Below, one piece after another: positions 53,261-61,865 of a DNA stretch of 64,000 nucleotides. Each line of letters opens with the position of its first letter. Position 1 is the first letter of the stretch. The stretch is from positions 310,001 to 374,000 of the forward strand of contig NZ_CANNDS010000004.1 in NCBI RefSeq assembly GCF_947503415.1, given 5' to 3'. The notes beneath the pieces were generated by a model. The model saw only the letters and a program-made list of their open reading frames with translations. It was not told the DNA's origin and ran no database searches. Made by a program: the position numbers and the translations under genes. The stretch comes from an uncultured Tateyamaria sp. (GTDB taxonomy: Bacteria > Pseudomonadota > Alphaproteobacteria > Rhodobacterales > Rhodobacteraceae).

Positions 53261-53400
53261 CTGTGCCTCGATCCTCGAAAACTGACCCTTAATATAGGAA
53301 ATTGTCCCGCTTTGACGCTAGACAGCGGCGCAGATAAGGATGATTGTTCTGCCTGTGTGCAGGTGCAGAACGCCTGTTTCCCGATTTGGAGGGCTTTGGA

Positions 53401-53868
53401 ATGTCTGTTCGCATCGACGACGTGGATCGCAAAATTCTGGCCGAGCTGCAGCGCGACGCCAGCCAGTCCCTGGACGATATCGCCAAGGCGGTGGGGTCCT
53501 CGAAGACGCCCGTATGGAACCGGATTCGCAAACTTCGCGATGCGGGCGTGGTCGGTCAGCAGACTGTTGTGCTCGATGCCGAAGCCCTGGGGTTCGAGGC
53601 CTGTTTCTTTGTCCTGATCCGCACGTCTGAGCACGAGGCCGACTGGCAGGCCCGCTTTCTGAAGGCGCTGCGGGACAGGCCCGAGGTGCAGGAGGCGCAC
53701 AGGCTCGCAGGCGACATCGATTACATCCTGAAGGTCCGCGTGAAGAACGCCCGCGCCTATGATGCGTTTTATCAGGCGCTGATTTCGGAGGTGCGGGTGC
53801 ACAACGTCACAGCGCTTTTGTCGATGGAAGAGATCAAGTCCACCACGATGCTGCCAATCGAGACGTGA
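53401..53868 (+). CDS. Lrp/AsnC family transcriptional regulator
   Basis: 155 aa. Residues 1-60 form the HTH (VDRKILAELQRDASQSLDDI, AKAVGSSKTPVWNRIRKLRD); the rest is the RAM ligand-binding domain, with VQEAHRLAGDIDYILKVRVK and VHNVTALLSMEEIKSTTMLP. Divergent from cysG with 140 bases between; this placement suggests it regulates the sulfite-reduction genes, with a sulfur amino acid as a possible effector (inference). Start is ATG 53401. Confidence 0.93.
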   Translation: MSVRIDDVDRKILAELQRDASQSLDDIAKAVGSSKTPVWNRIRKLRDAGVVGQQTVVLDAEALGFEACFFVLIRTSEHEADWQARFLKALRDRPEVQEAHRLAGDIDYILKVRVKNARAYDAFYQALISEVRVHNVTALLSMEEIKSTTMLPIET

Positions 53869-53974
53869 TCCAATTGCGCGCTACCGCGCATGTTTTATTC
53901 TGAAATCGGAAAGGCGACGCATTGCTTCCGGCGATGTGTTGTCTGATGGGTTCGGGTTTTCTGCTGAGAGGTCG

Positions 53975-53997
53975 TTTAGGGCGCGGTGCGTCCTAAA
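53975..53997. other. Intergenic hairpin TTTAGGGCGC / GCGTCCTAAA
   Basis: Ten paired bases (one G-U) around a 3-nt loop in the 220-base gap between the lrp gene and the P450. It has no T-run, so a terminator is uncertain. Confidence 0.4.
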
Positions 53998-54017
53998 CAG
54001 ACCTGTTCGAGGGTGAT

Positions 54018-54092
54018 GTGAGTCGCGCCCGCATCAAGGACAAGCGGCGCAAGCGCCGTCGCTGCGCGATCCTTGACCCGGTCCCGACTCAC
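54018..54092. other. 75-base nested inverted repeat, candidate structured RNA/terminator
   Basis: Outer arms GTGAGTCG / CGACTCAC (54018-54025, 54085-54092), middle arms TCAAGGA / TCCTTGA (54034-54040, 54070-54076) and inner CGGCG / CGCCG round a CAAG loop (54045-54058). The nesting suggests a long imperfect hairpin. Its right end overlaps the P450 stop codon. Function unknown; there is no T-run. Confidence 0.45.
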
Positions 54093-55249
54093 GGGCTGAC
54101 GATCAGCCGGTCGAGTTTGTGGAAGTGGTAGCTGTCGGCGTAGGTCGGCTTTTCCACGATCTTGAGGTCAGGCATCGCCTCGAACAGCATCGGCAGTGCA
54201 ATTTGCATCTCGAGCCTTGCCAGCGGCGCCCCAACGCAGAAATGCAGCCCTCCGCCAAACGCCACATGCGCATTCTTCTTGCGCGTCGGGTCAAACTGAT
54301 CGGGCCGCTTGAACACCGCCGGATCCAGCCCGGCAGCCCCCAGCATCAGCGCAATCTCGTCGCCGGGGCCAAGGGCATGCCCACCGACCTCAATCGGCTC
54401 ATACACATGCCGCGTAAACATATGCAGCGGCGGGTCAAACCGCATCACCTCTTCCACGCACCGCTCCGGATGTGCCAACGCCTCGGCAGAGCCATAGGCG
54501 ACCAGCGCCTTCACCGCGTTGCCCAGCGAATGCACCGTCGCCTCGTGACCTGCATTCAATAGCAGCACGCACGTTCCGATCATCTCCTCCCGGCTCAGGG
54601 TCTCGCCCCCATCCTCCGCTGCAATCAGCTCGGTGATCAGGTCATCGCGCGGGTCACTGCGCCGCTCCTCGATATACCTCCGCAAAAACGCGGAAAACTC
54701 ACCGGCGGCCGTGTTCGCCGCGTCCTCAATGGCGCGCGTGCGCCCTGCCTGATACATCGCCACCATCGCCCCGGACCAGCGCAACAGGTCCGGCCCCATC
54801 TGCTCCGGCACACCCAGCAGCCGCGCAATCACGCGCACCGGCACCAGCTGGCAATATGTCGGGATCAGGTCAAACGGCCCCTCCGGCAACCCAGCCAACA
54901 CCTCCGAACAAATGCTGCGAATATCCCCCTCCAGCCCAGCAATCCGGCGCGACGTGAACGCATGCAGCACCAACCGCCGCAACCGCGTATGCTCGGGCGG
55001 CTCCAGCTCCAACAATGAATACCGCTCTACCGCATCAAACGCGGCGAGATGCGCGGGCGCCGCCCCACGCCGCGGCACGGCGCGGCCCAAGCGGCGATCG
55101 CGCAACAACGCATGCACGGTGGCATGATCAAACGCCGCATGCATCCCATAGTCCTGCCAATACAGCACCGGGCCCTCGGCCCGCGCGCGGTCATAAAACG
55201 CATAGGGATCCTGCACAAAGTCAGGCGCATGGGGGGACTGGATCAACAT
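54089..55249 (-). CDS. Cytochrome P450
   Basis: 386 aa soluble haem monooxygenase of unknown substrate. The I-helix LLLNAGHEATVH supplies the AGxE(A)T oxygen-activation motif, ExxR occurs as EEVMR, and the haem-binding loop is FGGGLHFCVGAPLARLE with the thiolate Cys (FxxGxxxCxG). The N-terminus QSPHAPDFVQDPYAFYDRAR is typical of bacterial CYP proteins. No ferredoxin is adjacent. The frame is open 457 codons further upstream, but that part lies antisense to dctB and is rejected. Start ATG 55249, divergent from dctB. Confidence 0.9.
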   Translation of the reverse strand: MLIQSPHAPDFVQDPYAFYDRARAEGPVLYWQDYGMHAAFDHATVHALLRDRRLGRAVPRRGAAPAHLAAFDAVERYSLLELEPPEHTRLRRLVLHAFTSRRIAGLEGDIRSICSEVLAGLPEGPFDLIPTYCQLVPVRVIARLLGVPEQMGPDLLRWSGAMVAMYQAGRTRAIEDAANTAAGEFSAFLRRYIEERRSDPRDDLITELIAAEDGGETLSREEMIGTCVLLLNAGHEATVHSLGNAVKALVAYGSAEALAHPERCVEEVMRFDPPLHMFTRHVYEPIEVGGHALGPGDEIALMLGAAGLDPAVFKRPDQFDPTRKKNAHVAFGGGLHFCVGAPLARLEMQIALPMLFEAMPDLKIVEKPTYADSYHFHKLDRLIVSP

Positions 55250-55315
55250 GGCCCCACATCTCTCAATCCGCACCCGGCTTGGCAAGCCCGAACACATGAA
55301 GATAGGGTGCGCGCG

Positions 55316-57043
55316 ATGGGACATCTCAGACGGATCAGCGTCATTCTCGGCTTTGTTGCCCTCGTCGCGGCGGCAGCGGCAGGCGTGTGGCGTTACGGCT
55401 ATTTCCAGGCGCTCGACCAATTGGCGCGGCAAGGGCAATCCGACCTCGCACTCGCCTCCGACCGGCTGACCGGGCAACTCCAACGCTACCGCGAACTGGC
55501 CGTGTTGGTGGCTGACCACCCGCAGGTCAGCGCAGCCCTCGCGGGCGAAGACATCACTCAAACCGAAATCCTCTTTCTCGACATTGCCGACAAAACGGCA
55601 GCACAAGACATCCGCTTGACAGACGCCACGGGCACCATCCTCGCCAGCGCACGGCCTGACCAACCGGGGCTCGACATTGCACCGCTGGTCGCACGCGCGG
55701 CCCAAGGCGCACTGGGGTGGGGCAACGGGCGCACGGCGCAAGGCACCCGCGTGTTTGCCTACGCCGCCCCCGTCTTCGATGCCCAAGCGCAAGTCAAAGG
55801 CACCGTGGTCGTCACCGCCGACCTCGCTGGCATCGAATGGGACTGGGTCGGCTCCAACCCGGCGGTCTTCTTCACCGACGCGCGCGACCGCGTTTTCATC
55901 ACCAACCGCTCCGAAATCGTCTACTGGCAACGCTCCGAAACCGGCCCCGGCCTCACGCCCGCAGACGGCGCAGCACTGCCCTTCGACAGCTACCAACGCG
56001 GGCGGCACGAGGTCTGGCAACTGGGCTGGGGGCCGTACCTGCCGCAAAACGCGCTGCATCTTGTCCGCCCACTCCCCGTCATCGGCATGACGGGCGAGGC
56101 GCTGGTGGATGTGGCCCCGGCGCGCCGCCTTGCCACGCTTCAGGCCGCCGCCGTTGCCGGGCTCTGCCTCGCCTTTGGTGCACTGCTGTTTCTGGCCACC
56201 GAACGCCGCCGCACCTTGGCCGATGCCAACGCCCAGCTTGAGGCTCGCGTCACCGAACGCACCGCCGAACTCTCGGACACCAACGCAAGGCTGAGGCGCG
56301 AAGCCGAAGAACGCGAAGAGGCGCAAACCGCCCTCGCGCGCGCGCAGGCCGACCTTGTTCAGGCGGGCAAACTCTCTGCCTTGGGGCAGATGAGCGCGGG
56401 CCTCTCTCACGAGCTCAACCAACCCCTCATGGCAATCCAGACCTATGCCGACAACGCGGCAGCCTTTCTTGAGCGCGATAAACCAGAGCGCACCCAGGAC
56501 AATCTGAGCCGCATCGCCGACATGGCCCGCCGCATGGGGCGCATCATCAAGAACCTGCGCGCCTTTGCCCGGCAGGAAAGCGAACCGGCCGTGCGGGTGG
56601 ACCTGCGCACCGTGGTGCAAAGTGCTGTCGAACTCACCACCCCGCGCATCCGCAACGAAGACGTCGCGCTCACCCTCACGCTGCCCGATACGCCCATCTG
56701 GGTGTCAGGGGGCGAAGTGCGGCTGGGCCAGGTCTTCGTCAACCTGATCTCCAACGCCGTGGACGCCATGGCCGGGCAGGACACCCGCGCCCTCACGATC
56801 ACGGTGGACCAAGCCTCCATCACCATTTCAGACACCGGCCCCGGGATCGAAACGCCCGACCGCGTGTTCGACCCGTTCTATTCCACCAAAGAGGTCGGCG
56901 CGTCCGAAGGGATGGGGCTGGGCCTGTCCATCTCCTATGGGATCATCCAGGGGTTCGGCGGCGAAATTCATGGGCAAAACGGCCCGCACGGCGCCATCTT
57001 CACCGTCACGCTACAGCCCTGGGCGCAAGAGGCCGCAGCATGA
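55316..57043 (+). CDS. dctB: DctB-type sensor histidine kinase
   Basis: 575 aa membrane sensor. TM1 (ISVILGFVALVAAAAAGVWRYG), a periplasmic double-PAS/PDC sensor of about 240 residues, TM2 near residue 270-290 (AAVAGLCLAFGALLFLAT), a coiled linker, H-box GLSHELNQPLMAIQTYADNA, N-box QVFVNLISNAVDAM, then SDTGPGIE and GMGLGLSIS. It probably senses a C4-dicarboxylate or similar acid in the periplasm. Its stop overlaps dctD by 4 bases, and dctPQM follow. Start is ATG 55316. Confidence 0.93.
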   Translation: MGHLRRISVILGFVALVAAAAAGVWRYGYFQALDQLARQGQSDLALASDRLTGQLQRYRELAVLVADHPQVSAALAGEDITQTEILFLDIADKTAAQDIRLTDATGTILASARPDQPGLDIAPLVARAAQGALGWGNGRTAQGTRVFAYAAPVFDAQAQVKGTVVVTADLAGIEWDWVGSNPAVFFTDARDRVFITNRSEIVYWQRSETGPGLTPADGAALPFDSYQRGRHEVWQLGWGPYLPQNALHLVRPLPVIGMTGEALVDVAPARRLATLQAAAVAGLCLAFGALLFLATERRRTLADANAQLEARVTERTAELSDTNARLRREAEEREEAQTALARAQADLVQAGKLSALGQMSAGLSHELNQPLMAIQTYADNAAAFLERDKPERTQDNLSRIADMARRMGRIIKNLRAFARQESEPAVRVDLRTVVQSAVELTTPRIRNEDVALTLTLPDTPIWVSGGEVRLGQVFVNLISNAVDAMAGQDTRALTITVDQASITISDTGPGIETPDRVFDPFYSTKEVGASEGMGLGLSISYGIIQGFGGEIHGQNGPHGAIFTVTLQPWAQEAAA

Positions 57044-58269
57044 CGACATGCGTCCTTCTGGTCGATGACGACGCCGCCGTGCGCGACGCGCTGGCGCAAA
57101 CGCTGGAACTGGCCGATTATGAGCCGATCCCGGCGGGGTCGTTCATCGTCGCCAAAGACCACATCACCCGCGACTTTGACGGCGTGATCGTCTCGGACAT
57201 CCGCATGCCCGGACGCGACGGCTTTCACCTGCTGGCCCATGCCCGCAAGGTCGACGCCGACCTGCCGGTGATCCTGCTCACGGGCGAAGGCGACATTCCC
57301 ATGGCCGTGCAAGCCATGCGGGACGGCGCCTTCGGGTTCCTCGAAAAACCCTGCGCACCCAGAGACTTGCTGGACGTTCTTGAACGTGCTCTGAAAACCC
57401 GCGCTCTGGTGCTGGAAAACCGCCGCCTGCGCCAACTGGTCGAAAGCGGCGATCCGGCGGCTCGTATGCTCTTTGGCGAATCCGACCTCGCCGAAGGCTT
57501 GCGCGATCGCGTCCGCCTGCTGGCCCCGCTAGAGACCGAAGTGCTGGTCACAGGCGCGCCCGGCTGCGGCATCTCCAAAGTGGCCGAGGTGATCCACCTG
57601 TCGTCCCTGCGGTCCAAAGCCCCCTTCGTCAAATGCGCCGCCGCTGATCTGCGCCCGAACGCGCTGACCGATGCCATGGAGCGGGCCAAAAGCGGTAGCC
57701 TCTTTCTGGACGAAATCACGCAGCTTCCCCATGCCAGCCAACTGGCTCTGCTCGAAGCGCTTGAGGCGGGCACAGATCCCCGTCTGATCGCTGGCAGCAC
57801 GCGCAATCTCGGGGCCGCAGTGGAAGACGGTGCGCTGAACGCCGATCTTTATTACAAGATCGAAATGTTCCCCATCCGCATCCCATCCTTGCGGGAACGG
57901 CCCGAGGATATCCCGATCCTGTTCCGCCACTACGTCGCTCAGGCGGCAGAGCAGGCGGGTCTAACCGCCCCCGAAGTCGCCCCCGATCACATGGCTGCCC
58001 TCATGGCACAGGACTGGCCCGGCAACGCCCGGTCCCTGATGAGCGCGGCCATGCGCTTTGTGCTGGGGATGCCCGAGGATGCGTCAAAAGCGGTCGATCT
58101 GGGGTTGGCCGAACAGATGGCGCGGGTCGAACGGTCCTTGCTTGTGGCCGCCTTGGGGCGTCAAAACGGACATGCTTCGGCGGCGGCAGAGGCCCTGAGG
58201 CTCCCGCGCAAGACCTTCTACGACAAGCTCAAGAAATACGGGATTCGAGCCGACGACTACCGACGCTAA
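57040..58269 (+). CDS. dctD: DctD-type response regulator lacking the GAFTGA loop
   Basis: 409 aa. Receiver domain with acidic pocket DDD (9-11) and phospho-acceptor Asp53 (VIVSDIRMPGRDG). The central AAA+ domain is reduced: Walker A reads GAPGCGISK (residues 172-180), with Ile where the catalytic Lys is expected, and between it and the Walker B LFLDE the segment carrying GAFTGA is absent. The C-terminal Fis-type HTH (ASAAAEALRLPRKTFYDKLK) is intact. It should therefore not activate sigma-54 in the classical way. It is coupled to dctB, with two 22-bp sites after its stop, upstream of dctP. Confidence 0.93.
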   Translation: MTTCVLLVDDDAAVRDALAQTLELADYEPIPAGSFIVAKDHITRDFDGVIVSDIRMPGRDGFHLLAHARKVDADLPVILLTGEGDIPMAVQAMRDGAFGFLEKPCAPRDLLDVLERALKTRALVLENRRLRQLVESGDPAARMLFGESDLAEGLRDRVRLLAPLETEVLVTGAPGCGISKVAEVIHLSSLRSKAPFVKCAAADLRPNALTDAMERAKSGSLFLDEITQLPHASQLALLEALEAGTDPRLIAGSTRNLGAAVEDGALNADLYYKIEMFPIRIPSLRERPEDIPILFRHYVAQAAEQAGLTAPEVAPDHMAALMAQDWPGNARSLMSAAMRFVLGMPEDASKAVDLGLAEQMARVERSLLVAALGRQNGHASAAAEALRLPRKTFYDKLKKYGIRADDYRR

Positions 58270-58270
58270 C

Positions 58271-58324
58271 ACTGTGCGGAAATCCACACAGTGTTGCGCA
58301 GGTCGGTGCGGAATCTCGCACAGT
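58271..58324. promoter_or_regulatory. Two tandem 22-bp operator-like sites before dctPQM
   Basis: Site A (58271-58292) is a near-perfect palindrome with arms ACTGTGCGGA / TCCACACAGT; site B (58303-58324) contains GTGCGGAATCTCGCAC. The two align with each other over 22 bases and start 32 bases apart (about three helical turns). They are directly after dctD and about 215 bases before dctP, suitable for DctD binding. Confidence 0.65.
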
Positions 58325-58461
58325 CCGTCACATGTCAACATGTCTGAAACATAAGAAAAAGTCCGTAAGTCTCTGATAAGAATATATTATTCGAAAATGT
58401 AATCGCGTTACCAAATTCCTTACAAGCACCCCACCGTACGGTCTGGTTTTATCAAAATCAT

Positions 58462-58502
58462 TGTCCCCGCGGGGACACATGAAAAACGTCCCCGCGGGGA
58501 CG
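58462..58502. repeat. Tandem GC palindromes in the dctP leader
   Basis: TGTCCCCGCGGGGACA (58462-58477) and CGTCCCCGCGGGGACG (58487-58502), 25 bases centre to centre, the latter ending 36 bases before the dctP start. The 14-bp core is identical to the element at 1601-1616. Could be protein sites or RNA structures in the 5' leader. Confidence 0.6.
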
Positions 58503-58538
58503 CATCAAAAACCAAAGATCTCTGGGAGGAGACAGACC

Positions 58539-59543
58539 ATGAAATTCCTGACCGCCGCAGCCGTGGCGCTGACGCTTAGCGTGAGCGCGGGCGCCGTATC
58601 CGCAGCCTGTGACGATGGCGAGATCGTCATCAAGTTCAGCCACGTGACCAACACAGACCGTCACCCCAAGGGCATCGCCGCCACGCTGCTGCAAGACCGC
58701 GTGAACGAAGAAATGAACGGCACCGCCTGCATGGAAGTGTTCCCCAACTCCACGCTCTACAATGACGACCAAGTGCTCGAAGCGTTGCTGCAAGGCGACG
58801 TCCAAATGGCCGCCCCGTCACTGTCGAAGTTCGAGCAGTTCACCAAGCAATTCCGCATCTTCGACCTGCCGTTCATGTTCAAGGACATCGACGCGGTTGA
58901 CGCCTTCCAGGCGTCCGAGACCGGTCAGGCGATGAAGGAATCCATGACCCGTCGCGGCCTGCTTGGTCTCGCGTTCTGGCACAACGGGATGAAGCAGATG
59001 TCGGCCAACACGCCGCTGATCTCACCCTCTGATGCCCAAGGTCTGAAGTTCCGCGTCCAGAACTCCGACGTGCTCAAAGCCCAGATGGCAGCCATCGGCG
59101 GCTCACCCCAGCCCATGGCGTTTTCGGAAGTCTATGGCGCGCTGCAAACGGGTGTTGTGGATGGTCAGGAAAACACATGGTCCAACATTTTCGGCCGCAA
59201 GTTCTTTGAAGTGCAGGACGGCATCACCGAAACCAACCACGGCATCATCGACTACCTCGTCGTGACCTCGACCGACTTCTGGGATGCGCTGGATGACGAC
59301 GTCCGCGACCAGTTGGGCACAATCGTCAAGGAAGTGACCGAAACGCGCAACACCGAGGCTTTCACCGTGAACGAGGCCGCCAAACAGGCGATCATCGACG
59401 CGGGTGGCACCGTGCGCCAGCTGACGCCGGAACAGCGCGCCGAGTGGGTGTCCGTGATGAGCCCCGTGTGGGACCAGTTCAAGGATGACGTGGGCCAGGA
59501 CAACATCGACGCGGCCCAAGCGTTCAACGCTGCCACCAACTAA
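58539..59543 (+). CDS. dctP: TRAP transporter solute-binding protein
   Basis: 334 aa periplasmic binding protein of a TRAP importer. Signal peptide of about 22 residues (FLTAAAVALTLSVSAGAVSA), then IVIKFSHVTNTDRHPKG and the ligand-binding GLKFRVQNSDVLKAQMAAIG with the conserved Arg that binds the carboxylate; GVVDGQENTW near residue 206 is a family motif. Likely C4-dicarboxylate or another organic acid, given the dctBD neighbours. A strong GGAGGAG site precedes ATG 58539. A terminator follows, allowing more of this protein than of the permeases. Confidence 0.95.
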   Translation: MKFLTAAAVALTLSVSAGAVSAACDDGEIVIKFSHVTNTDRHPKGIAATLLQDRVNEEMNGTACMEVFPNSTLYNDDQVLEALLQGDVQMAAPSLSKFEQFTKQFRIFDLPFMFKDIDAVDAFQASETGQAMKESMTRRGLLGLAFWHNGMKQMSANTPLISPSDAQGLKFRVQNSDVLKAQMAAIGGSPQPMAFSEVYGALQTGVVDGQENTWSNIFGRKFFEVQDGITETNHGIIDYLVVTSTDFWDALDDDVRDQLGTIVKEVTETRNTEAFTVNEAAKQAIIDAGGTVRQLTPEQRAEWVSVMSPVWDQFKDDVGQDNIDAAQAFNAATN

Positions 59544-59554
59544 GGCAGCGACCC

Positions 59555-59586
59555 GGCCCGGCGGCACGCGCTGCCGGGCCTTTTTT
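59555..59586 (+). terminator. Intra-operon terminator/attenuator dctP-dctQ
   Basis: Stem GGCCCGGC / GCCGGGCC with a loop, followed by six Ts, 12 bases after the dctP stop. It probably raises the ratio of binding protein to permease. Confidence 0.8.
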
Positions 59587-59622
59587 CCAATACAAACACT
59601 ATCCCGAAAAGGGGGCAGGTCC

Positions 59623-60312
59623 ATGTCATCAGGCTATGATCCGGGCACGGGTTTTTCCCGTGTGATCAACGAGATCGAAGAGACGGCCATCGCCTTGCTG
59701 CTGGCGGGTATGACCATCGTAACCTTCATCAACGTGGTGCTGCGCTACGGCTACAACACCGGCCTGATCTGGGGGCTCGAGCTGACGACGTTCCTGTTCG
59801 CCTGGCTCGTCCTTTTCGGCGTCACCTACACGGTCAAGATCACCGCCAATCTTGGCGTGGATGCCGTGATCAACCTGTTCTCCGCGCCCGTGCGCCGTGT
59901 CATCGCATTGATCGCCGGGGCCATCTGCATCGGCTACGCCTTCCTCGTCTTCAAAGGCGCGTGGGACTACTGGGCCAACTTCGCCAACCTGCCGCAGACC
60001 ACCGGGCGCTGGTTCCCCACGGGGTTCGAAGAGATGAAGCGCTCATCCTTCCGCGGCTGGTACGAAACCGTCGATATCCCGCACCCCGCATGGCTCGACT
60101 GGATCGAGCCGCTGATGAACGAGGGCGAGGAATACGAGAAGATCCCGCGCTTCATTCCATACGCCATCCTGCCCTTTGGAATGGGGTTGCTCTTGTTCCG
60201 CTTCATCCAGGCGTTTGTCCGCATCTGGAAGGGCACCTCCACCAGCCTGATCGTCAGCCATGAGGCCGAAGACGCCGTCGAAGACGTCAAACACATGAAC
60301 GCCGGGGACTGA
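59623..60312 (+). CDS. dctQ: TRAP transporter small permease
   Basis: 229 aa, longer than the typical 160-190 aa. Four hydrophobic segments (ETAIALLLAGMTIVTFINVVL, ELTTFLFAWLVLFGVTYTV, VIALIAGAICIGYAFLVF, and FIPYAILPFGMGLLLFRFI). Between the third and fourth lies a hydrophilic insert of about 60 residues (GRWFPTGFEEMKRSSFRGWY and on), which explains the length. It partners DctM in the inner membrane. ATG 59623 follows a GGGGG-type site; dctM starts 4 bases after its stop. Confidence 0.93.
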   Translation: MSSGYDPGTGFSRVINEIEETAIALLLAGMTIVTFINVVLRYGYNTGLIWGLELTTFLFAWLVLFGVTYTVKITANLGVDAVINLFSAPVRRVIALIAGAICIGYAFLVFKGAWDYWANFANLPQTTGRWFPTGFEEMKRSSFRGWYETVDIPHPAWLDWIEPLMNEGEEYEKIPRFIPYAILPFGMGLLLFRFIQAFVRIWKGTSTSLIVSHEAEDAVEDVKHMNAGD

Positions 60313-60316
60313 GATC

Positions 60317-61855
60317 ATGGAAGTTGCAATTCTCTTTGCCCTCGTCGTGGGGATGATGCTGATCGGGGTGCCGATTGCGATCAGCCTTGGCATGTCCTCA
60401 ATCATCTTTTTGCTGGTGCTAAGCGACACGTCGCTCGCCTCCATCGCGCAGACGTTGTTTCAGGCGATGGCGGGGCACTACACGCTGCTGGCGATCCCGT
60501 TCTTCATCCTTGCCTCGACCTTCATGTCGACGGGCGGGGTGGCCAAGCGGATCATCCGGTTTTCCATCGCCGTTGTGGGCCACTATCCCGGTGGTCTGGC
60601 CATCGCGGGCGTGTTCGCCTGCATGATGTTTGCAGCCCTGTCCGGGTCCAGCCCTGCCACTGTGGTGGCCATCGGGTCCATCGTGATCGCGGGCATGAAA
60701 CAGGTGGGTTATTCCAAGGATTTTGCCGCAGGTGTCATCGCCAACGCGGGCACGCTGGGCATCCTGATCCCGCCATCGATTGTGATGGTGGTCTATGCCT
60801 CGTCCGTTGATGTCTCCGTCGGGCGGATGTTCCTGGCGGGGGTCATTCCGGGCCTGCTCGCGGGCTTTATGTTGATGGTCACGATCTACGCCATTGCGAA
60901 GATCAAGAATCTGCCCAAGGGCGACTGGCTGGGCTGGGGGGAAGTGGGGGCCTCCGCCGCGGCCGCGTCGGGCGGTCTGTTTCTGATCATCATCATTCTG
61001 GGCGGCATTTACGGGGGTATCTTTACCCCGACAGAGGCCGCTGCGGTCGCCGCTGTCTACTCGTTCCTGATTGCCAGCTTCATCTACCGCGACATGGGGC
61101 CGTTTGCGAAGAACGCGCCTCGGGCGGGCAACTTCACCGGTATTACGTTGATGGGTGGATTGGCGATTGGCATCCTGATCTGGCTGTTGGCGGGTGGTCT
61201 GGACCTGACCACCTCTGTCCTCATCGGCTTTGCAGTGGCCGCCGTTGGTGCGGTTGCCGAACGGGTGATGCGCGGGCTTGATCTGAACCCGGTGTCCATT
61301 GCGTCCGACTTTGCCAAGATGCCGCTGGCGCTGGTGCACCGTGATACCAAGAACGCGTTTTTCGAGGCGGGCAAGCTGACTGTCACACTGATGTTCATCA
61401 TCGCCAACGCATTGATCCTGAAGCATGTACTGACGGATGAGCAGATCCCGCAGCAGATTGCCTCCGCCATGCTGGACGCGGGCTTTGGCCCCGTGGTGTT
61501 CCTGATTATCGTGAACGTGATCCTGCTGATTGGCGGGCAGTTCATGGAGCCGTCGGGCCTGCTGGTGATCGTGGCTCCGCTTGTGTTCCCGATCGCCATC
61601 GAATTGGGGATCGACCCCATTCATCTGGGTATCATCATGGTGGTGAATATGGAGATCGGGATGATCACGCCGCCCGTGGGGTTGAACCTGTTCGTGACCT
61701 CTGGCGTGGCGGGCATGCCGATGATGCGGGTGGTGCGCGCAGCACTGCCGTTCCTGGCCGTGCTGTTCGTGTTCCTGATCATGGTGACCTATATCCCGGC
61801 CATCTCGATCTGGTTGCCGACGCTGATGATGGGACCTGAGGTAATCGTGCAATAA
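60317..61855 (+). CDS. dctM: TRAP transporter large permease
   Basis: 512 aa, somewhat longer than the usual ~425 aa. Multi-pass transport subunit driving Na+- or H+-coupled uptake. Family motifs: ALSGSSPATVVAIGSIVIAGM near residue 110, TLGILIPPSIVMVVYA near 150, IYGGIFTPTEAAAVAAVYSF near 235, and IGMITPPVGLNLFVTSG near 455. The extra residues lie in a central cytosolic/amphipathic segment around 260-340. The ATG at 60317 follows dctQ closely. Ends 10 bases before a 32-bp palindrome. Confidence 0.95.
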   Translation: MEVAILFALVVGMMLIGVPIAISLGMSSIIFLLVLSDTSLASIAQTLFQAMAGHYTLLAIPFFILASTFMSTGGVAKRIIRFSIAVVGHYPGGLAIAGVFACMMFAALSGSSPATVVAIGSIVIAGMKQVGYSKDFAAGVIANAGTLGILIPPSIVMVVYASSVDVSVGRMFLAGVIPGLLAGFMLMVTIYAIAKIKNLPKGDWLGWGEVGASAAAASGGLFLIIIILGGIYGGIFTPTEAAAVAAVYSFLIASFIYRDMGPFAKNAPRAGNFTGITLMGGLAIGILIWLLAGGLDLTTSVLIGFAVAAVGAVAERVMRGLDLNPVSIASDFAKMPLALVHRDTKNAFFEAGKLTVTLMFIIANALILKHVLTDEQIPQQIASAMLDAGFGPVVFLIIVNVILLIGGQFMEPSGLLVIVAPLVFPIAIELGIDPIHLGIIMVVNMEIGMITPPVGLNLFVTSGVAGMPMMRVVRAALPFLAVLFVFLIMVTYIPAISIWLPTLMMGPEVIVQ

Positions 61856-61865
61856 CCTCGGGTGC

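Noticed and set aside
55250..56620. Upstream extension of the P450 frame to 843 codons
   Set aside because: It lies antisense to the well-supported dctB gene, has no domain, and the P450 family N-terminus starts at 55249.
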